A stretch of 64,000 nucleotides of DNA from Nigrospora sphaerica (taxonomy: Eukaryota; Ascomycota; Sordariomycetes; Amphisphaeriales; Apiosporaceae). A program made the translations under genes and the position numbers. The stretch covers positions 6,262,001 through 6,326,000 of the forward strand of contig JAGVVL010000002.1 in the NCBI GenBank assembly GCA_018287875.1. The letters are read 5' to 3'. The stretch's first letter is position 1; each line of letters starts with the position of its first letter. Below, piece after piece: positions 46,085 through 58,300 of this stretch. The notes under the pieces are model-generated. The model had not been told where the DNA came from and did no database searches. It was given only the letters and a program-made list of their open reading frames with translations.

Positions 46085-47806
46085 ATGCCCACGTTTCTCT
46101 GCCACGGCTTCCGCTGGCACCGGATAAGCATTCGCCATTTCATCATTATCCAGGACATTGAGGATGGCGCCCCCGAGTGGATTGTGGCCCCTCGGAGCTC
46201 CTCTGCCTTGCTCGATCGCTTTTATGAGCTGTTCGACTTCATCCCGCCCTGCATCCCACCGCGGAGCCCGCGCAACCGCGCCGGCCACAACCGCTCGCTC
46301 TCTAGCAATTCGCAAACTCACTATTCCTACGCCAGCTCTTTTGATAAGAGCTTCGACAGCAGGGATGGGGACGATGACTGTTCCGGCCGGGAGAGCACCC
46401 AGAAGACGTCGTTGAGCCGCACGAGCCGCAGCGGGAGCCGTAGCCAGGAGGCAGAGACGGGAGACCAAACGCCACCGCGTCCGTTGCCTCCCCCACCACC
46501 TCCCCCGTCGACCTTTTCAACCCCATCGCGCGAGCGAGAACCCATTCTCAACGGGTGGTCCGCCGTGAAGCTTCTCGAGGAATACGATCCGTCGAACGAG
46601 TTCTTGCTCAACGGCCCGTGGGCCTACGTCGCGGATTACGTGGTGAAGGTCGACACCTCCGTTTCCATTATGGAGGAGATGATGCAGTACGAGGAACGCA
46701 TGAGGAGCGAGACCGTGCGTCCCATGAGCGGCCCCAGTGATGAGACAGGAAGGAAACCGAGCACCGCAGGCAGCAAGAAGGCCGGCTGGTTCGAGAGGCT
46801 CCGTGACCAGTTGCAAAGCGAAGAGGGCATCCGGTGGTACATCGTCGTCTGCGGCGATGAAGAGCGGTCCGATGGGGACGACGAAGGCGCGCGCCGCAGC
46901 CCCTCTATACAGGGCAGCATCACGAACCCCTATGCCGAGGACGAGCTCCAGTTCCGGTTGCCGGAGCTTTTGGGGCTGCCGCCTAGGGAGCTACGGATCG
47001 AGAGGATACGGCCCAGGACGCAGGAATCGATACCTGTCATAGTCGATGACGTGACCAATGTCCCCCCCGTGCCTCAGTTCTCCGATTACGAGGTCCGGCC
47101 GCTGTCCTTGCGCCCTTCGAAGCTCAAGCTTAACAAGGCCAAATCCGACCTCCCCCAAGCCGAGGTCACCGCACCCGAGATGCCGCTGACAGAGGTACCC
47201 AAAGCCGAAATGCCCAGGATGGAGATGCCGGAGCTGGATGTGCCCAAGTCGGAAACCCCAATGATTGAGGCTCCCAGATTGGAAAAGCCGCGGATGGAGA
47301 AGCATAGGGGCGAAAGGCCAAAGGGCCAGCGGCCGATACCAGAAAGGAGGCCCAGGGGCGAGCGACCGTTGCCGGAGAACCCAAAACTGGACAGGCCTAT
47401 ACCAGAGAGGCCCAGACCAGACAGTTCCATACTTGAGAGGCACAAACCCGAGAGGCCCCTACCAGAGCGGTCCAAACCAGAGAGGCCCATGGCCGAAAGG
47501 CCCAAACCGGAGAGACCTGCGCCAGACATCGACATAGCAGAGAAACCGTCCATTTGGCTCAAGCCGGACAAAACGAAATACGAGAGGCCGGTCGAGAGAT
47601 CCGGCCTAGATATAACAAGACCTGAGAGGCCGCCCGCGGTTCCTGCGAAAGATTACAAGTTCACACCCGCGCCGCCACCCCTACAGCACCTCCAAGAAAA
47701 GGCCCAAATGACCGCCGACACTACAATTAGAATGAAGTCACCCACCAGAGTATCTGGTAGTCTTCGGAAATTCTTCTCGAAGCGAAATCTTCAGGAGTCC
47801 ACCTAA
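46085..47806 (+). CDS. Uncharacterised fungal protein with P/E/R-rich repeat tail
   Basis: Intronless, 573 residues from ATG 46085 (MPTFLCHGFRWHR). The frame is open 15 codons further upstream but without a better start. An ordered N-terminal region (about 1-65; RISIRHFIIIQDIEDGAPEW, LLDRFYELFDF) is split from a second ordered block at about 155-330 (GWSAVKLLEEYDPSNEFLLNG, WAYVADYVVKVDTSVSIMEEM, GIRWYIVVCGDEE) by a Ser-rich and poly-Pro linker. Residues 358-525 are a degenerate repeat with period about 5-10 built on PERP/PKPERP. The C-terminus is basic (SLRKFFSKRN). I recall similar proteins in Sordariomycetes annotated only as developmental regulator or hypothetical; I assign no function. 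Confidence 0.8.
   Translation: MPTFLCHGFRWHRISIRHFIIIQDIEDGAPEWIVAPRSSSALLDRFYELFDFIPPCIPPRSPRNRAGHNRSLSSNSQTHYSYASSFDKSFDSRDGDDDCSGRESTQKTSLSRTSRSGSRSQEAETGDQTPPRPLPPPPPPPSTFSTPSREREPILNGWSAVKLLEEYDPSNEFLLNGPWAYVADYVVKVDTSVSIMEEMMQYEERMRSETVRPMSGPSDETGRKPSTAGSKKAGWFERLRDQLQSEEGIRWYIVVCGDEERSDGDDEGARRSPSIQGSITNPYAEDELQFRLPELLGLPPRELRIERIRPRTQESIPVIVDDVTNVPPVPQFSDYEVRPLSLRPSKLKLNKAKSDLPQAEVTAPEMPLTEVPKAEMPRMEMPELDVPKSETPMIEAPRLEKPRMEKHRGERPKGQRPIPERRPRGERPLPENPKLDRPIPERPRPDSSILERHKPERPLPERSKPERPMAERPKPERPAPDIDIAEKPSIWLKPDKTKYERPVERSGLDITRPERPPAVPAKDYKFTPAPPPLQHLQEKAQMTADTTIRMKSPTRVSGSLRKFFSKRNLQEST
47110..47660 (+). repeat. Degenerate coding repeat, PxPERP units
   Basis: In-frame units of the form (R/K)P-x-PERP and related AEMP/LEKP units run through the 3' third of the gene at 46085-47806. 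At the DNA level AGAGAGGCCC-like blocks recur at about 30-bp spacing between 47390 and 47520. Confidence 0.75.
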
Positions 47807-49472
47807 ATAGGATGTCGGGGGCTGTAATAGCTTCGCAGCCGAGGCCCCATTGGGGAAAGGTGATGCATACGTCCTCACCTGTCCATGCCACCCCGGAAGT
47901 ACGATCAGATCGACACGCGCGGTTTGGTACGTCGGGGTCCTCCAAAACCAGCATCGGCCAGCCTAGTTACGCAACGTGGTGTCGCCACGGACAGACACGT
48001 GAGCTTGCTGACAGCATCACCAGCCGCCTCAGCTACGGGACACCAACTGGTACTCCTCTGTTGCATCATATATTTATTCAGTCCTTGGAGAACCATGAAT
48101 GCGGGGGCTGTATGAAGTTCCTAGACCGGGGGGAATCCTGCTGCCAACAGGCGAAGGAGCTACGGAGTCAATATTGCCGGTATTGGCTCTGGGCTATAGG
48201 TCCATGTGTGCACTAATCTGCTGCCTAGCTTTATGGGGTTGTCAAATGTACTTGTAACTATGATATAAGTCTCATCGGAGCTACTCGTTAGCGATACCAG
48301 ACGGACCCATCTCGTTTTCTTTCAACCTAAGCTTGAAAACCCACTGAGAATTCTACGACCCGCCAATGTTTCGACTTTGATGGAGTGGCACCGTCTGAAC
48401 CCGTCGGGCCTCTCTATACGACTGCGGTCACCCGTTCGGATAGTCGGCAACGCGTTGTCCATTGGCATCGCGTAAAGATGCCCGGGCTTGTGGCTGGCCG
48501 GTCCTGTTTACCTAGCGGGTTTCTTCATCAGCAACGCGCGAGAACGCGTGGGAACTGAGGCTATTCCGTGCGCAGACCGGAGGAAGGAATCCCGTTTTTG
48601 AGCGAAAATGCAAGCTAAAAAGACGGGAATAGATGCTGGGGCTTCTAGAGTTTCACACACTCGGATACTTCGGCTCCATGCGTTCAGAAACTCAAAATCA
48701 AGTTTGTCGGTATGCCCCCCTGAAGCTCATCTCAGCAGACAGCCGTCAGGCCCAATCTTCTTCTTGCGGGCTTGTTCCGCATTACCAAACTGCACTCTTG
48801 TGCCGTACAATGAACATAGACAGGTCCTGAGCTGTTCCTTGGCCTCGCGGTGTTCCCCATATCTGGAGGGGATGCCTATACCCAGAGCTTCAAATACGGT
48901 CAATTACGCTCCCTTACTGAGAAATCAGGTGTATAGAAGGGCAAATTGTTTATGAATGGCCACCCGGCGGCTCGTCACCGGGCCAAGTTGAATAGCCAGG
49001 ACCGCTGTACTGGTCCGTATATGGAAAAGGCCGACCGGTGAATACTCGAAAGGCTCCACTTCAATTCAGGCGCACGTTGTTGACCGAGTCAGGCCGGCGA
49101 AGGAAAAGGATATCGGAGATAGGGAACCGCGCCCTGCCCGAAGGATCAGCGAGGATCCCAACGGACGTTTTGCCGCAGGACAGGGCTTGGTGGGCCCGAA
49201 GGGGAGGGAGGGAGGAGGGGTCACCAGCAACCTCCGTTGAAGAGTCGTCATGACAGAGTTCCGGATCTATCCGCTCGCGCTCGCATCGGCGAGTGAGGCT
49301 GATGGCCTTGTGGTGTGTTCTGTCGGAAGAAATCTCGGGGCGTCTGCGGGGAACACAGCGAAGGGCAGGTTGACCTCGACGGACGGGGCCCCGGCGGTGC
49401 TCATGGGTAAATCGCGACCCCTGTCGTCGTTGTGGACGCCCGACAGTAGTCCCAAGTGATCGACACCCCAGA

Positions 49473-49500
49473 GACCAGCGGACCAGCGGACCAGCGGACC
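49473..49500. repeat. 8-bp tandem repeat (GACCAGCG x3)
   Basis: Three perfect copies of GACCAGCG followed by GACC, in non-coding sequence. Confidence 0.85.
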
Positions 49501-52324
49501 CGGGGACTTTGACAAGCCCACGTCCACGACTTTGTAGCAAGCATTCAGTGCTATAACCAAACGTCCCGGGCGCCCCCCACGGCCGTCCGCTTCTGTTATA
49601 ATGGTGGCTATAATAGAACCAGGACACTATAGCCAGAGAGCGGGCGTCCGGATATGTCTCGCCTGCTTCGTTCCCTCTCGCGCAGCGTTGCAAGCCGTCG
49701 CGGTACCTACTGATAGCCGGCGGCCAAGAGGAGTGCCCCTGCGGGCTCGCAAAGACTTCTGTAAACAGCTAAGCCCGGCGACGACCCGATGGGAGCCTGG
49801 GCCCAGGTCTGGTTGGCAAAGGGGCGCAGAGGGGCAGCCCCCCTCTGTCGCCCAGCAGCCCGTACGTAGATGTCGCTGCTGGGGCCAGGTAAGCACCCGA
49901 GGTGCCTTGCTTGGAATGACCCTGAGCCCCAAGTCAGGCAGACACCGTGAAGACCCCCGGCATAGCGGTGGAGGTATGGGGGCTGTGAGTCAGCTTCCAT
50001 GCGTGCCTGCGGCCAGGTGCCCACCTCGTCTCCCCACGTGTCACCATTTTGTAATGGGCCGCTGATCCCGCAGGGAGGAGCGATCTTGGGGTCCCGAAAC
50101 AGAGACGGGATGGGAAAGCCAAGGCAGTGGCGCTTCGGATGACAACGAGGAAAGAGAAGGGACAAGCGGAGTCCAATTTCTCGCTCCGAGAATCGCGGCG
50201 ACGACCCGACAGGGAGGGGGACAAGACCAAAGTCGCCGAGGGTGTGAGGCGACGGTGACGCGCTATGAATTTGGGCGAGAGCGTTACGGAGAGGGGAGTT
50301 ATATCGCGTCGCTGCCCTGCTCTCCGGGCAGCCCTATTGGTTAGACGCCGGCCAAGGCCGACGGGTAAGTTTAGTACATACTCAAGTACCCAGTAGAGAT
50401 AGTAGAAACTATCTGAATACCTGTGATGAAAGAGGTAGGCGGGTTATCACGCATATGCGCACGCACGCCCGCACCCACACACGCGGATATGTAAATAGGT
50501 TCCTATGTACTCCGACGCTTGGCCAGCCGTTCACGCCGCCCCCCGGCTGCATCAGCATGGGATAGCACGGCAGACCTGGCACTGCCTGGCATTGGCTCTA
50601 CTGTCGACGCCTTCGTGATGGGCCAGGGACAGCACGTGGAACGGGGGAGGTTGTGGATGCTAAAGTAGGAAGCCAGCAAGGAAATTGGGGTAAGGACCTC
50701 GCGTGTAATTTGCTCCATGTGCGAAAAGAGCACTCGGTACGGTGGGAAAGGCCGGGTTCGGAGGGGGGAAAGGGAAGTGTGGTAAGATGAGGGGAAGGGT
50801 AGGTTTCCAATTTGGCTCTTGGGCGCGGCGTCGTTTCCTTCGGTTCGGTTAGGGCTTCCCCGGAAATGGTCTGCCGAATGGCCGCGGAAAGTCTTTGGGG
50901 GGGGGGGACCAAGGGGGAAAGGCCACCGTCGAAAAATTCGCTCATGAGCGAGGAAGCGGCAAAAAGCGAACATGGACAAGGCCGGGACCAATCTGGGCGT
51001 CACCTTGGGTCCGATATCTACGCACGCAGCTACCTATGTAGTAGTGACATTTGGGAATGCCCGCGTGGCGGTTCTCTCCCCCGGCAAACGTGACCCCGCC
51101 GAGTAGTGCCGAAAAAGAAGCGCGACGTTCTGGGATGGATCGTCGTGATGGCTTCGGGTTGGCTTGGCGTCCACGAACGCGTGAGTGGAGGGGTGGATGG
51201 GCCGCATCACCTGTTCAAGTCCGAACGAGTTGGAGGACTTTCCCCATGGGGTCGACGAGTGGGAACCTCTTGATGCGTCTTGGTAACTGTGCGGGGCCGC
51301 TTGGGCTGTGGCTACCTAACCTAGTAAGTATGTACTTGCTTAAGTTAGGTACGTTTCTGCTTACACTACGGGCTATGGATCCCAATGTACTTTCCCCAAC
51401 TCGGCCACTTACTCTCTAGCATTGGTTTGCCAATCATCAGTTTTGTCGCCACCACTCCCAGGTCGTCCTGTCTGATCAGAAAAGGACAGAGTCCAGTTTA
51501 AAGGCAGTTAGTTACCTCTTGCTTTGACTGTCAGCACTGCTGGGGGTCGGCCTACTGGCCTCCTCCCCCACGTCGCGCCCCGTCGCAGCGAAGGAAAACA
51601 GGCGGCACCCGGAGCGCCGGGTTCAACACCCAGTAATACTGCCCAAGTGCCCACTTTACCTACCCATGTACTTACTAAGCTAAGTGTAGATGCAAGTAGT
51701 CAGTCAATCCCCTTGATCACCGGGGTTCGGCGCCGCTGGTCCCAGCCATGGGTCCTGAAATCAGATCGGCCACATCGAGTCGAGACGAAAACTTGGCTTG
51801 CAGCTCGCTTACAGTGATGCGCGCGGGTGTGCAAAACGACTGCCCTGTATTGTGTCACCTTCCTATGCTTTCTTTCACCCACTCTGTGGCGTTTGCCATG
51901 TTGTGTTTGGGCATTCCGGAAATGCCCCTACGCTGCTCAGCCATGGACCGCTGGCTGTGGGAGACATGTACCTTGGGGTATCTACTTCAACATACATGCT
52001 TAGGCTGCCTCTCCGGCGCGGGCTCCGGTCCAACAACAGGGGCCGCCACAACAAGATGGCAAATGCCTCGTATTCAGACTTATTATCTCGTTGTAAGCGT
52101 CTATGTGCTGGCGGGATCCAGCCCGCACGCCGACGAGAAATCGCGTCCCAAAGGAGACTTATTCCGTTTCGCAGCCCCTTCGTGACGTCGCCCTGCACGA
52201 CGACACGGGCACGAAGCCACCGCCTGTCCCCAAGCAGCCGCACAATGATCTCATACGAGTAGCCAACAATTTGCCTCAGCCTGATTGACGGCGAGGGGGG
52301 AAGAGAGGGGGGGGTAGTCTGTAA

Positions 52325-52361
52325 GTGTGTATGTGTGTGTGTATGCGTGCGTGCGTGCGTG
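52325..52361. repeat. (TG)n/(TGCG)n microsatellite
   Basis: Alternating TG dinucleotides grade into four TGCG units. The purine-pyrimidine alternation could favour Z-DNA. Confidence 0.85.
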
Positions 52362-53036
52362 TTCCGGGATGACGATAAAGCAGGGGAGACAAAACACGCC
52401 CTGCCGAGCCTTCTTCTGGTCGTCTATTTGTATAATTGGCTGGATTGCCAGGATGCGGTCTTGCGGCCCGGAAAGCCTAGCCCTAGGGCCTTCCCGCCAA
52501 CCACACCCCACGGTCTGTCCTGGGAGTGCGGTGGCCAAGAGGTAGTGTAACACAACCATCGGATAGAGAGCGCCAAAGCATAACGCGGCCGACGTTACTA
52601 GCTTCTGTTCGCCCCATATCTGCGCCTGCATCAGTGGAGCCGGAGTGCGGTCGGCCGCAGCGCCCCCCATTAGCCCAGAAAGGGGGTAGAACGCCATCTT
52701 CCCGGCGAGGCTGAAATGCGCCCCGGAATATTCGGTCATGGTGGCGCTCCCCATCTCGCCCTCGCCCACCATCGCATATTTTCACCCGTGTCCACCCGCA
52801 TGGAACACGGGTCTTGGCCGACACGGTACAACGTGCTATGTCGCTGTAACTCGCGGGCTGATCATCCCAGCCTCGACAGATGCGTAGGGGCCAGCTAAAG
52901 CCTCCGAGGGAATAATGGTGTTGGCGTTGTACGAAAAAGCGGGCAAGGAAGATGAGTACCGGTAGGAGCGGAGGACAGCGACTGTCGGCGCGCCGCTGTG
53001 GGGGACAGCCATGGCGTATTGGGCGCGCCTAACGCC

Positions 53037-55315
53037 TCATCCGTTGAGGAAGCTACGCCGCCTGACCTCGGCCTCTTTGATGATCTCGGCCGCCAAGCTT
53101 AGACTGGGCGCCAGGCAAGCCATGCTCTCAATGTCAATGATGATGTCGTGGAAGATCTGGTCCATGGCTTCGCGGTGTGGCAACAGCGTCATGATAATGC
53201 TTGATAACGACGGCGACATGGTGGCGCCCATGACGAGGAGCGTCTGCGATACGATTGAGAGCGCCCCTTGCCACAGATAAGGCATATGGCCGGCGTGACT
53301 ACGGAAAAATGTTAGAACGGACAAAATTAACGAGGCGCCATGCATGGGCCAAGTCGCGGGGAGGCGAAAAAGGGAAAGGGGGGAGGGGGCTCACTGTGCG
53401 CTGATGTGCTCCAGTTGCCGGATAGAAGCTTCCAAGCACTTGTGGCAACTGTCTCGGACGGCCGGATCCAGGATGGCTTGCTCGTTGTCCAGGACTGCCA
53501 AGATGTAAGGACGGTAGATGATGGTCCGGCAGGCGAAGAAGCGCAAGCGCAGCACCGTCTGGACGGGATCTGGCAGCGTGGCGCGCGTGAAAGGAAACTG
53601 CAGCGCCACGGGTAAGCTCTCATACCATTGGGTAAGTTGAAAGTCGAGTTCGGCCACCACGGGCTCGAGACTGGTCGTAGAGGCCATCGAGTCTTTGGAG
53701 TAGATGAGCTGGCTGACGCGGTTCAGGAGTCGCCGGAGAGCGATTTCGGCGAGGAAGTACCACAGGTCGTCGCGCCCTACCGCCTCGGACTCCTCACCCT
53801 GGAAGCCGCCGGGCAGACCGACGTGCTCTTCCAGCTGCACCACACCCGAGTGAGGAAGGTCGAGCTCGGCCAGCAGGTCGCTTTCAAACATCAAGGCGTT
53901 CCAGTAGATGCGCTCCAGAAGCTCCCGCTGGTCCTCGGGCACCCGGTTGGGGCACATGAGTAAGAGCTGCAGCTTGTTGCTCGTGGTGCACAAGAGGTTC
54001 CAGGCCTCCAGGGGACGCACCAAGTAGAACAGGTAGGCGGCCGCAAGCAAGTGGCACTGCGCCGCCAGTACATTGTTGGCCGTCATCATGCCAGGGAGAA
54101 GCGACCATGCCGCGGTGAAGTACTGGAGGCCGGGTGGATCTTCGTGCGGGATGATCCGGGCTATACTGCCCCGCAGACTGGCCTGGCCAAGGGCAAGCAC
54201 GAGCAGCACGATGCAGCTCTCGGGCCCTTCGCGAAATCCGTACGACAGAGCGCTGCGGTAGTGGCTTCGCCACGTGTAGGGGTTCACGCAGGCGTACCAA
54301 ACGTTAACCCTCTCAAAGTAGGCCTCGATGTAGGTGTTGGTATTGGACAGATCGACGCAGGGCGTCTTCGCGAGCGACGGCAGGGGTTCACGGTTCATCT
54401 CGAGCTGCAGCACGATCTGGGGGTCGTACGGGCGCTGGACCAGTTCCCGGATCAGCGGCCACTGCAGCAGATGCAGGGCCGCGTTTGTATGCACCTTGGG
54501 CATGGTGGAGATGTTGGTCCCGCTCGTCCAGGTCCCCAGGCCGCCGTTTGGGATGACCGATACGAAGCCGTTCGCGTTGTGGACCATGAGGTTGTCGCCC
54601 GTCAGCGCCGTGGCGGTTCCGTTGCTGATGGGCGGGGACTCGCCCGCGATGTGCATGGGGTTGCCGCCACCCACCAGGTTCATCTGGAGCAGGCTCTCAA
54701 TGCGGCCGAGTCTTTCCAGGATGAGCTTGTCCCCGGCATCCAGCTTGATGCCGGGCTCCCGGTAGATGCACTCTGCCCCGAGTTCGGTACAGAGCTTGCA
54801 CTTGGGCTTGGTGCCGTCGCAACGCGACTTGCGCGAGCGGCAGACCTCGCACTGTAGCGGCGGGTGGTCAGCCAAAGGGTCGCGTCAGACCTCCTACTCA
54901 CACTTACCGCGATGGTGGCCCGGCGCCGCGGGTAGTCGACAGTCGCGTCTGTACTCCGCCGTTTGAGCGGGTTGATGGTACCTTCATCACTCGAGGCTAT
55001 CTGCATACCGTTCAAGAGACTTTGCTCGGGCCGGGATTCGGAGGACTGCGACATATTGCGCGTCTTCTGTGCGGCGCCCAGGATCCCCTCGCGACTGAAG
55101 CCGCCGATCTTCTGCATCTTGGCGGATGGCGGCGATTTCAGCCCCGAGCCGTTGAGCGGGTGAAGCTGTGGTGACGACACGTCTATCGAGAAACTGTCCC
55201 TTGAGGGAAGGGGAAAGGGCCTGCCCGTGCTGCTGGCACCGCCCATGGAATGCGGCGAGTCGCCGGCCGACGACGGCGACAGCTTGGTCGGTTGCATGGC
55301 GGCCATAGTCGCCAT
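53037..55315 (-). CDS. Zn2Cys6 fungal transcription factor
   Basis: Three exons, 55315-54908, 54851-53395 and 53298-53037, give about 708 residues. Introns are 56 nt (GTAAGT to CTACAG) and 96 nt (GTGAGC to CCGTAG, branch-like CTAAC); both junctions keep frame. The binuclear cluster starts with the first codon of exon 2: CEVCRSRKSRC, six residues, CKLC, six residues, C, at about 137-164, followed by a linker and a short coiled-coil-like helix (KLILERLGRIESLLQ) for dimerisation. The fungal-specific middle homology region (PF04082-like) spans about 300-600 (EAYFERVNVWYACVNPYTW, LALGQASL, AAWSLLPGMM). The N-terminal 136 residues are disordered (MATMAAMQPTKLSPSS). The target genes cannot be told from sequence; no cluster adjoins it. 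Confidence 0.92.
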
Positions 55316-58300
55316 TCGGGCGGCGGAAAGGCGGGGAGGGCTCCAGGGGACGTGGGCCGGAGAAGAGGGAGAGGGTATGAATGTACACAAGCCCAACGAC
55401 GACTGTGCAGCTGGAATCAGATAGACCAGACCCGACGTGCCGAACGAGAAGCAGTATCCTACGACGCCATGCGCGAAAACGAGTTGGAAAACAGGAGACA
55501 CGGTGGAGGGGAACCGATGGGCGGATGGCCCTGCAAGGCACGGCACCGTGGACCTTATTATGACCTGGGCCCCAGGGCCTTCGTCAAGAGAGAGACTGGG
55601 CAGGGAGGAGAAATGGATCTGACTGACGGTTGACCCATCCCACCACCAGCCCCATGCTGCAGAAGCGACTCCGATGCAAACGACCCCGGCACACCACGCA
55701 GCTCGTGAGCAGAGGGGCCCCGGTAAACCCCCAGGATGTGTGTTGCCGTTCGGGGTTTAGACGAGAATGCGGAGGACCAGGGCCCCAGTGCAAGCAGGCA
55801 GTAGTAGCAGAACACCGAGTCTCCCCTCGCCGGGGGAGAGGGGGGAACGAACAGGGGAGGGGTGAAGAAGCCGTCCAGTGATAAGCCGGCAGTAGATCAT
55901 GGCTCAGAATGCCACTTGGCGGGCCGGGAGAATCATCCCCTCCCCCAGCGGCGAGGGATTACCACGGGCGGGCGCACGTAACGCCTGGGAGAGGCCGGGT
56001 GGGAGGGGGCGACGGGTTCCCGTCTGGCTGACGTGACCTGAGGCAGAATGAGGAAGCGGGATTGGAGGCGGAGATGACGCTCGAACGGGTAGTTGCCCAA
56101 CCACCACCTTGTCCCATGAGGGGGAAGCCAGCGGCTTGGCAAAGTGGTGCTGCTCCCGGTTCGCAATGAATAACCGCTGGCCGGCATGGTCAGCACACAG
56201 ATCGGCATGTACTGGCTGCCGTACCGACTAATCAGGCAGCCCAGGGGGAGAGGTAGGTAGCTCCCAGATGCCCAGCGGTAGGGACGAAGTACAAAAGATG
56301 GGGCGTCTGGACAGACGCGGCGAGGGGGCGGGGCCGATAGTTGGGGACGGGAGACGGACGACCAGATTTCCGAGTCTGAAGTACCTGACAGGTTACCAAG
56401 GTGTTATTTACTTCTGACCTACACGGGTGGGTTATGGATGTTAGACGGCAGGTTGTGTGCGACCCGGGTCGGCGCGTCATTGCAAACTATAACTGAATCC
56501 AGCAATTGCATAGGGCAGGCACATCCCCTCTTACTAATCGATGGCGTGCGAGTGGGATTTTTCCTGGACTGGACGAGATGAAAACAGGACCAAATGCAGG
56601 GTCCATGTCAGTCTCTTCACTGGGCTGGCCCTCTTGAGTTTCGGGCAGCCCCCCGGAAAGCAGCGCCTCCAGACGCCCAGCAAAGCTAGCGGGGACCCCG
56701 TTCAAGAAAATGCAAAGCCCATCCGCCCCTACGACATGCCATGCGATGGGGTACTCATGTAGGTCATTATCTCGCAGTCTGCAGCGACGCAGCGGCCACG
56801 CGGGCTCGGCTGCGCGGGGAGAGAGAGAGAGAGCCGTAGAGAAGAAGAGGGAAAGAAGAGAAAGAGGCTAACCTCGCTACCGCCCATCCGTGTCGCTTAT
56901 GGGAATTGCATCCAGGGAACGTGCGGGCGATAATGGATCCCAGGGCGTACACGCTCGGTTGCTCTCGGCAATACCATGCATGCATGTATCTTTTTCCAAA
57001 CTATGTACATGGCCGGCTTACATTAACCCCCCGGCTGGGTCGCCAGGTACCTACCTCAGCTCCCGCAGCTGTCCGTATTTTTATCCTTCCATTAGGGCGA
57101 CAGTCCCACTCTCACGGTGCTGCGGCGCGGTGCCTCAGACCGTGCAACTCCCCGGCCGCGAAGCCGCGGCACGTTTGTGTCATGCACGCCTCTCCAGCAT
57201 CGGATGAGAAATCTAGCAAGCCGCCTCGATTCCCCAGGACGATGAACAGGTTACTGAGTCGAGCTAGGAGCCAAGACGGCCTTCCGCGGCCTGTGATTGA
57301 TGGACAATGCCATTAGCCCGGATGCACTTTGCCCCGTGTGGGCTCCCCGCCCGTCCACCACATTGGCGCCGCACGCACAGGCATGGTATCGCAGAGAATG
57401 CCGAGATTCCACAACCATCCATTTTGCTGACCTAGTCGACTTGGAACTGGACTGCATTCACCCACGCCCATTTCGGCTCCCGCATGAAAAAAACAATGGG
57501 ACGGCACACGCACCCAAGACCACCGCCGCCGTCCTTTGCCGGCCGCCCACCCGGGGATGTTCCGTGGGCAACGGGCCACGATGCGCCAACTGGCTGGGAC
57601 TGACACCGCTCGCCAACTTTTTGGTCCCTCGATCGGAGGGGGGCCCTGTCCTCCGGTGGCGCTGGGCATCGCCCGCGGGACGGCAGCTAAGCCCCGTCCA
57701 GGCTGGGCACAGTAGCGGCATGTTTACTTGCTGGTATGCCCGTTTGCTCCAAGAGAGCCGAGCGGATCTGCTCTCCCACCTGACGAACTGACGCTCAGCT
57801 CCGAGTCACGAGTACGCGTCCTGCGGCGAAAGTGTCTGCGGGACCCAATACACGACTGGCCTTGTCCGGGGTGCTTCTGTTCGCTTAATGCTGCACCTTC
57901 CTTCTCCAGACGTCTGTGGCCACCGAGGCGGCAGCAAGCGATATAAGGAAGATGCTGCTCCTAGGAGCCCACGCAATTCCGATTCCCCGACAACCTGACT
58001 GGCCGGCCGTCCCGGCCTTGATCTAAGCACTAGGTTGCCTTCCATAGTTTTGGCGTGCCAACTGTACGGCCAAGTACGTATCAGCTCGCCCACCGGACTG
58101 CCCAGGAACTGGGCTGCTGGGTATGCCTATATCCCCTACCGCGCAACAGCTCTCGAACGGGCCGAATAAGCCCCATGGTGGGTGGCCAGCCAAGGAACGC
58201 GGACAGCCAACTACACCATACCAGCACTCGCTCCTCGACTGTGCGTTATCGGCTTACAGGCAAACCCGAATGAGGTCTCGCTCCGTTTCCGCCTCTTTGG

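Larger units (their letters stand above)
47807..53036. other. 5.2-kb gene-poor spacer
   Basis: No gene is supported. Open frames at 49061-49693 (-), 49267-49560 (-), 49601-50065 (+) and 50503-51003 (-) overlap one another and have no motif I know. TACCTA/TAGGTA islands lie at about 50365-50440, 51310-51352 and 51655-51695. An 8-bp tandem repeat lies at 49473 and a TG/TGCG microsatellite at 52325. A C-rich/G-rich stretch at 50895-50908 contains a run of G. Confidence 0.55.

Noticed and set aside
49267..49560. Minus-strand frame containing MSTAGAPSVEVNLPF
   Set aside because: Looks protein-like over about 45 codons but has no match I know and no splice partner I can defend.
51601..51640. GGTTCAACACCC resembling a tRNA B-box
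   Set aside because: The flanking bases do not form acceptor, D or anticodon arms; no tRNA cloverleaf can be drawn.
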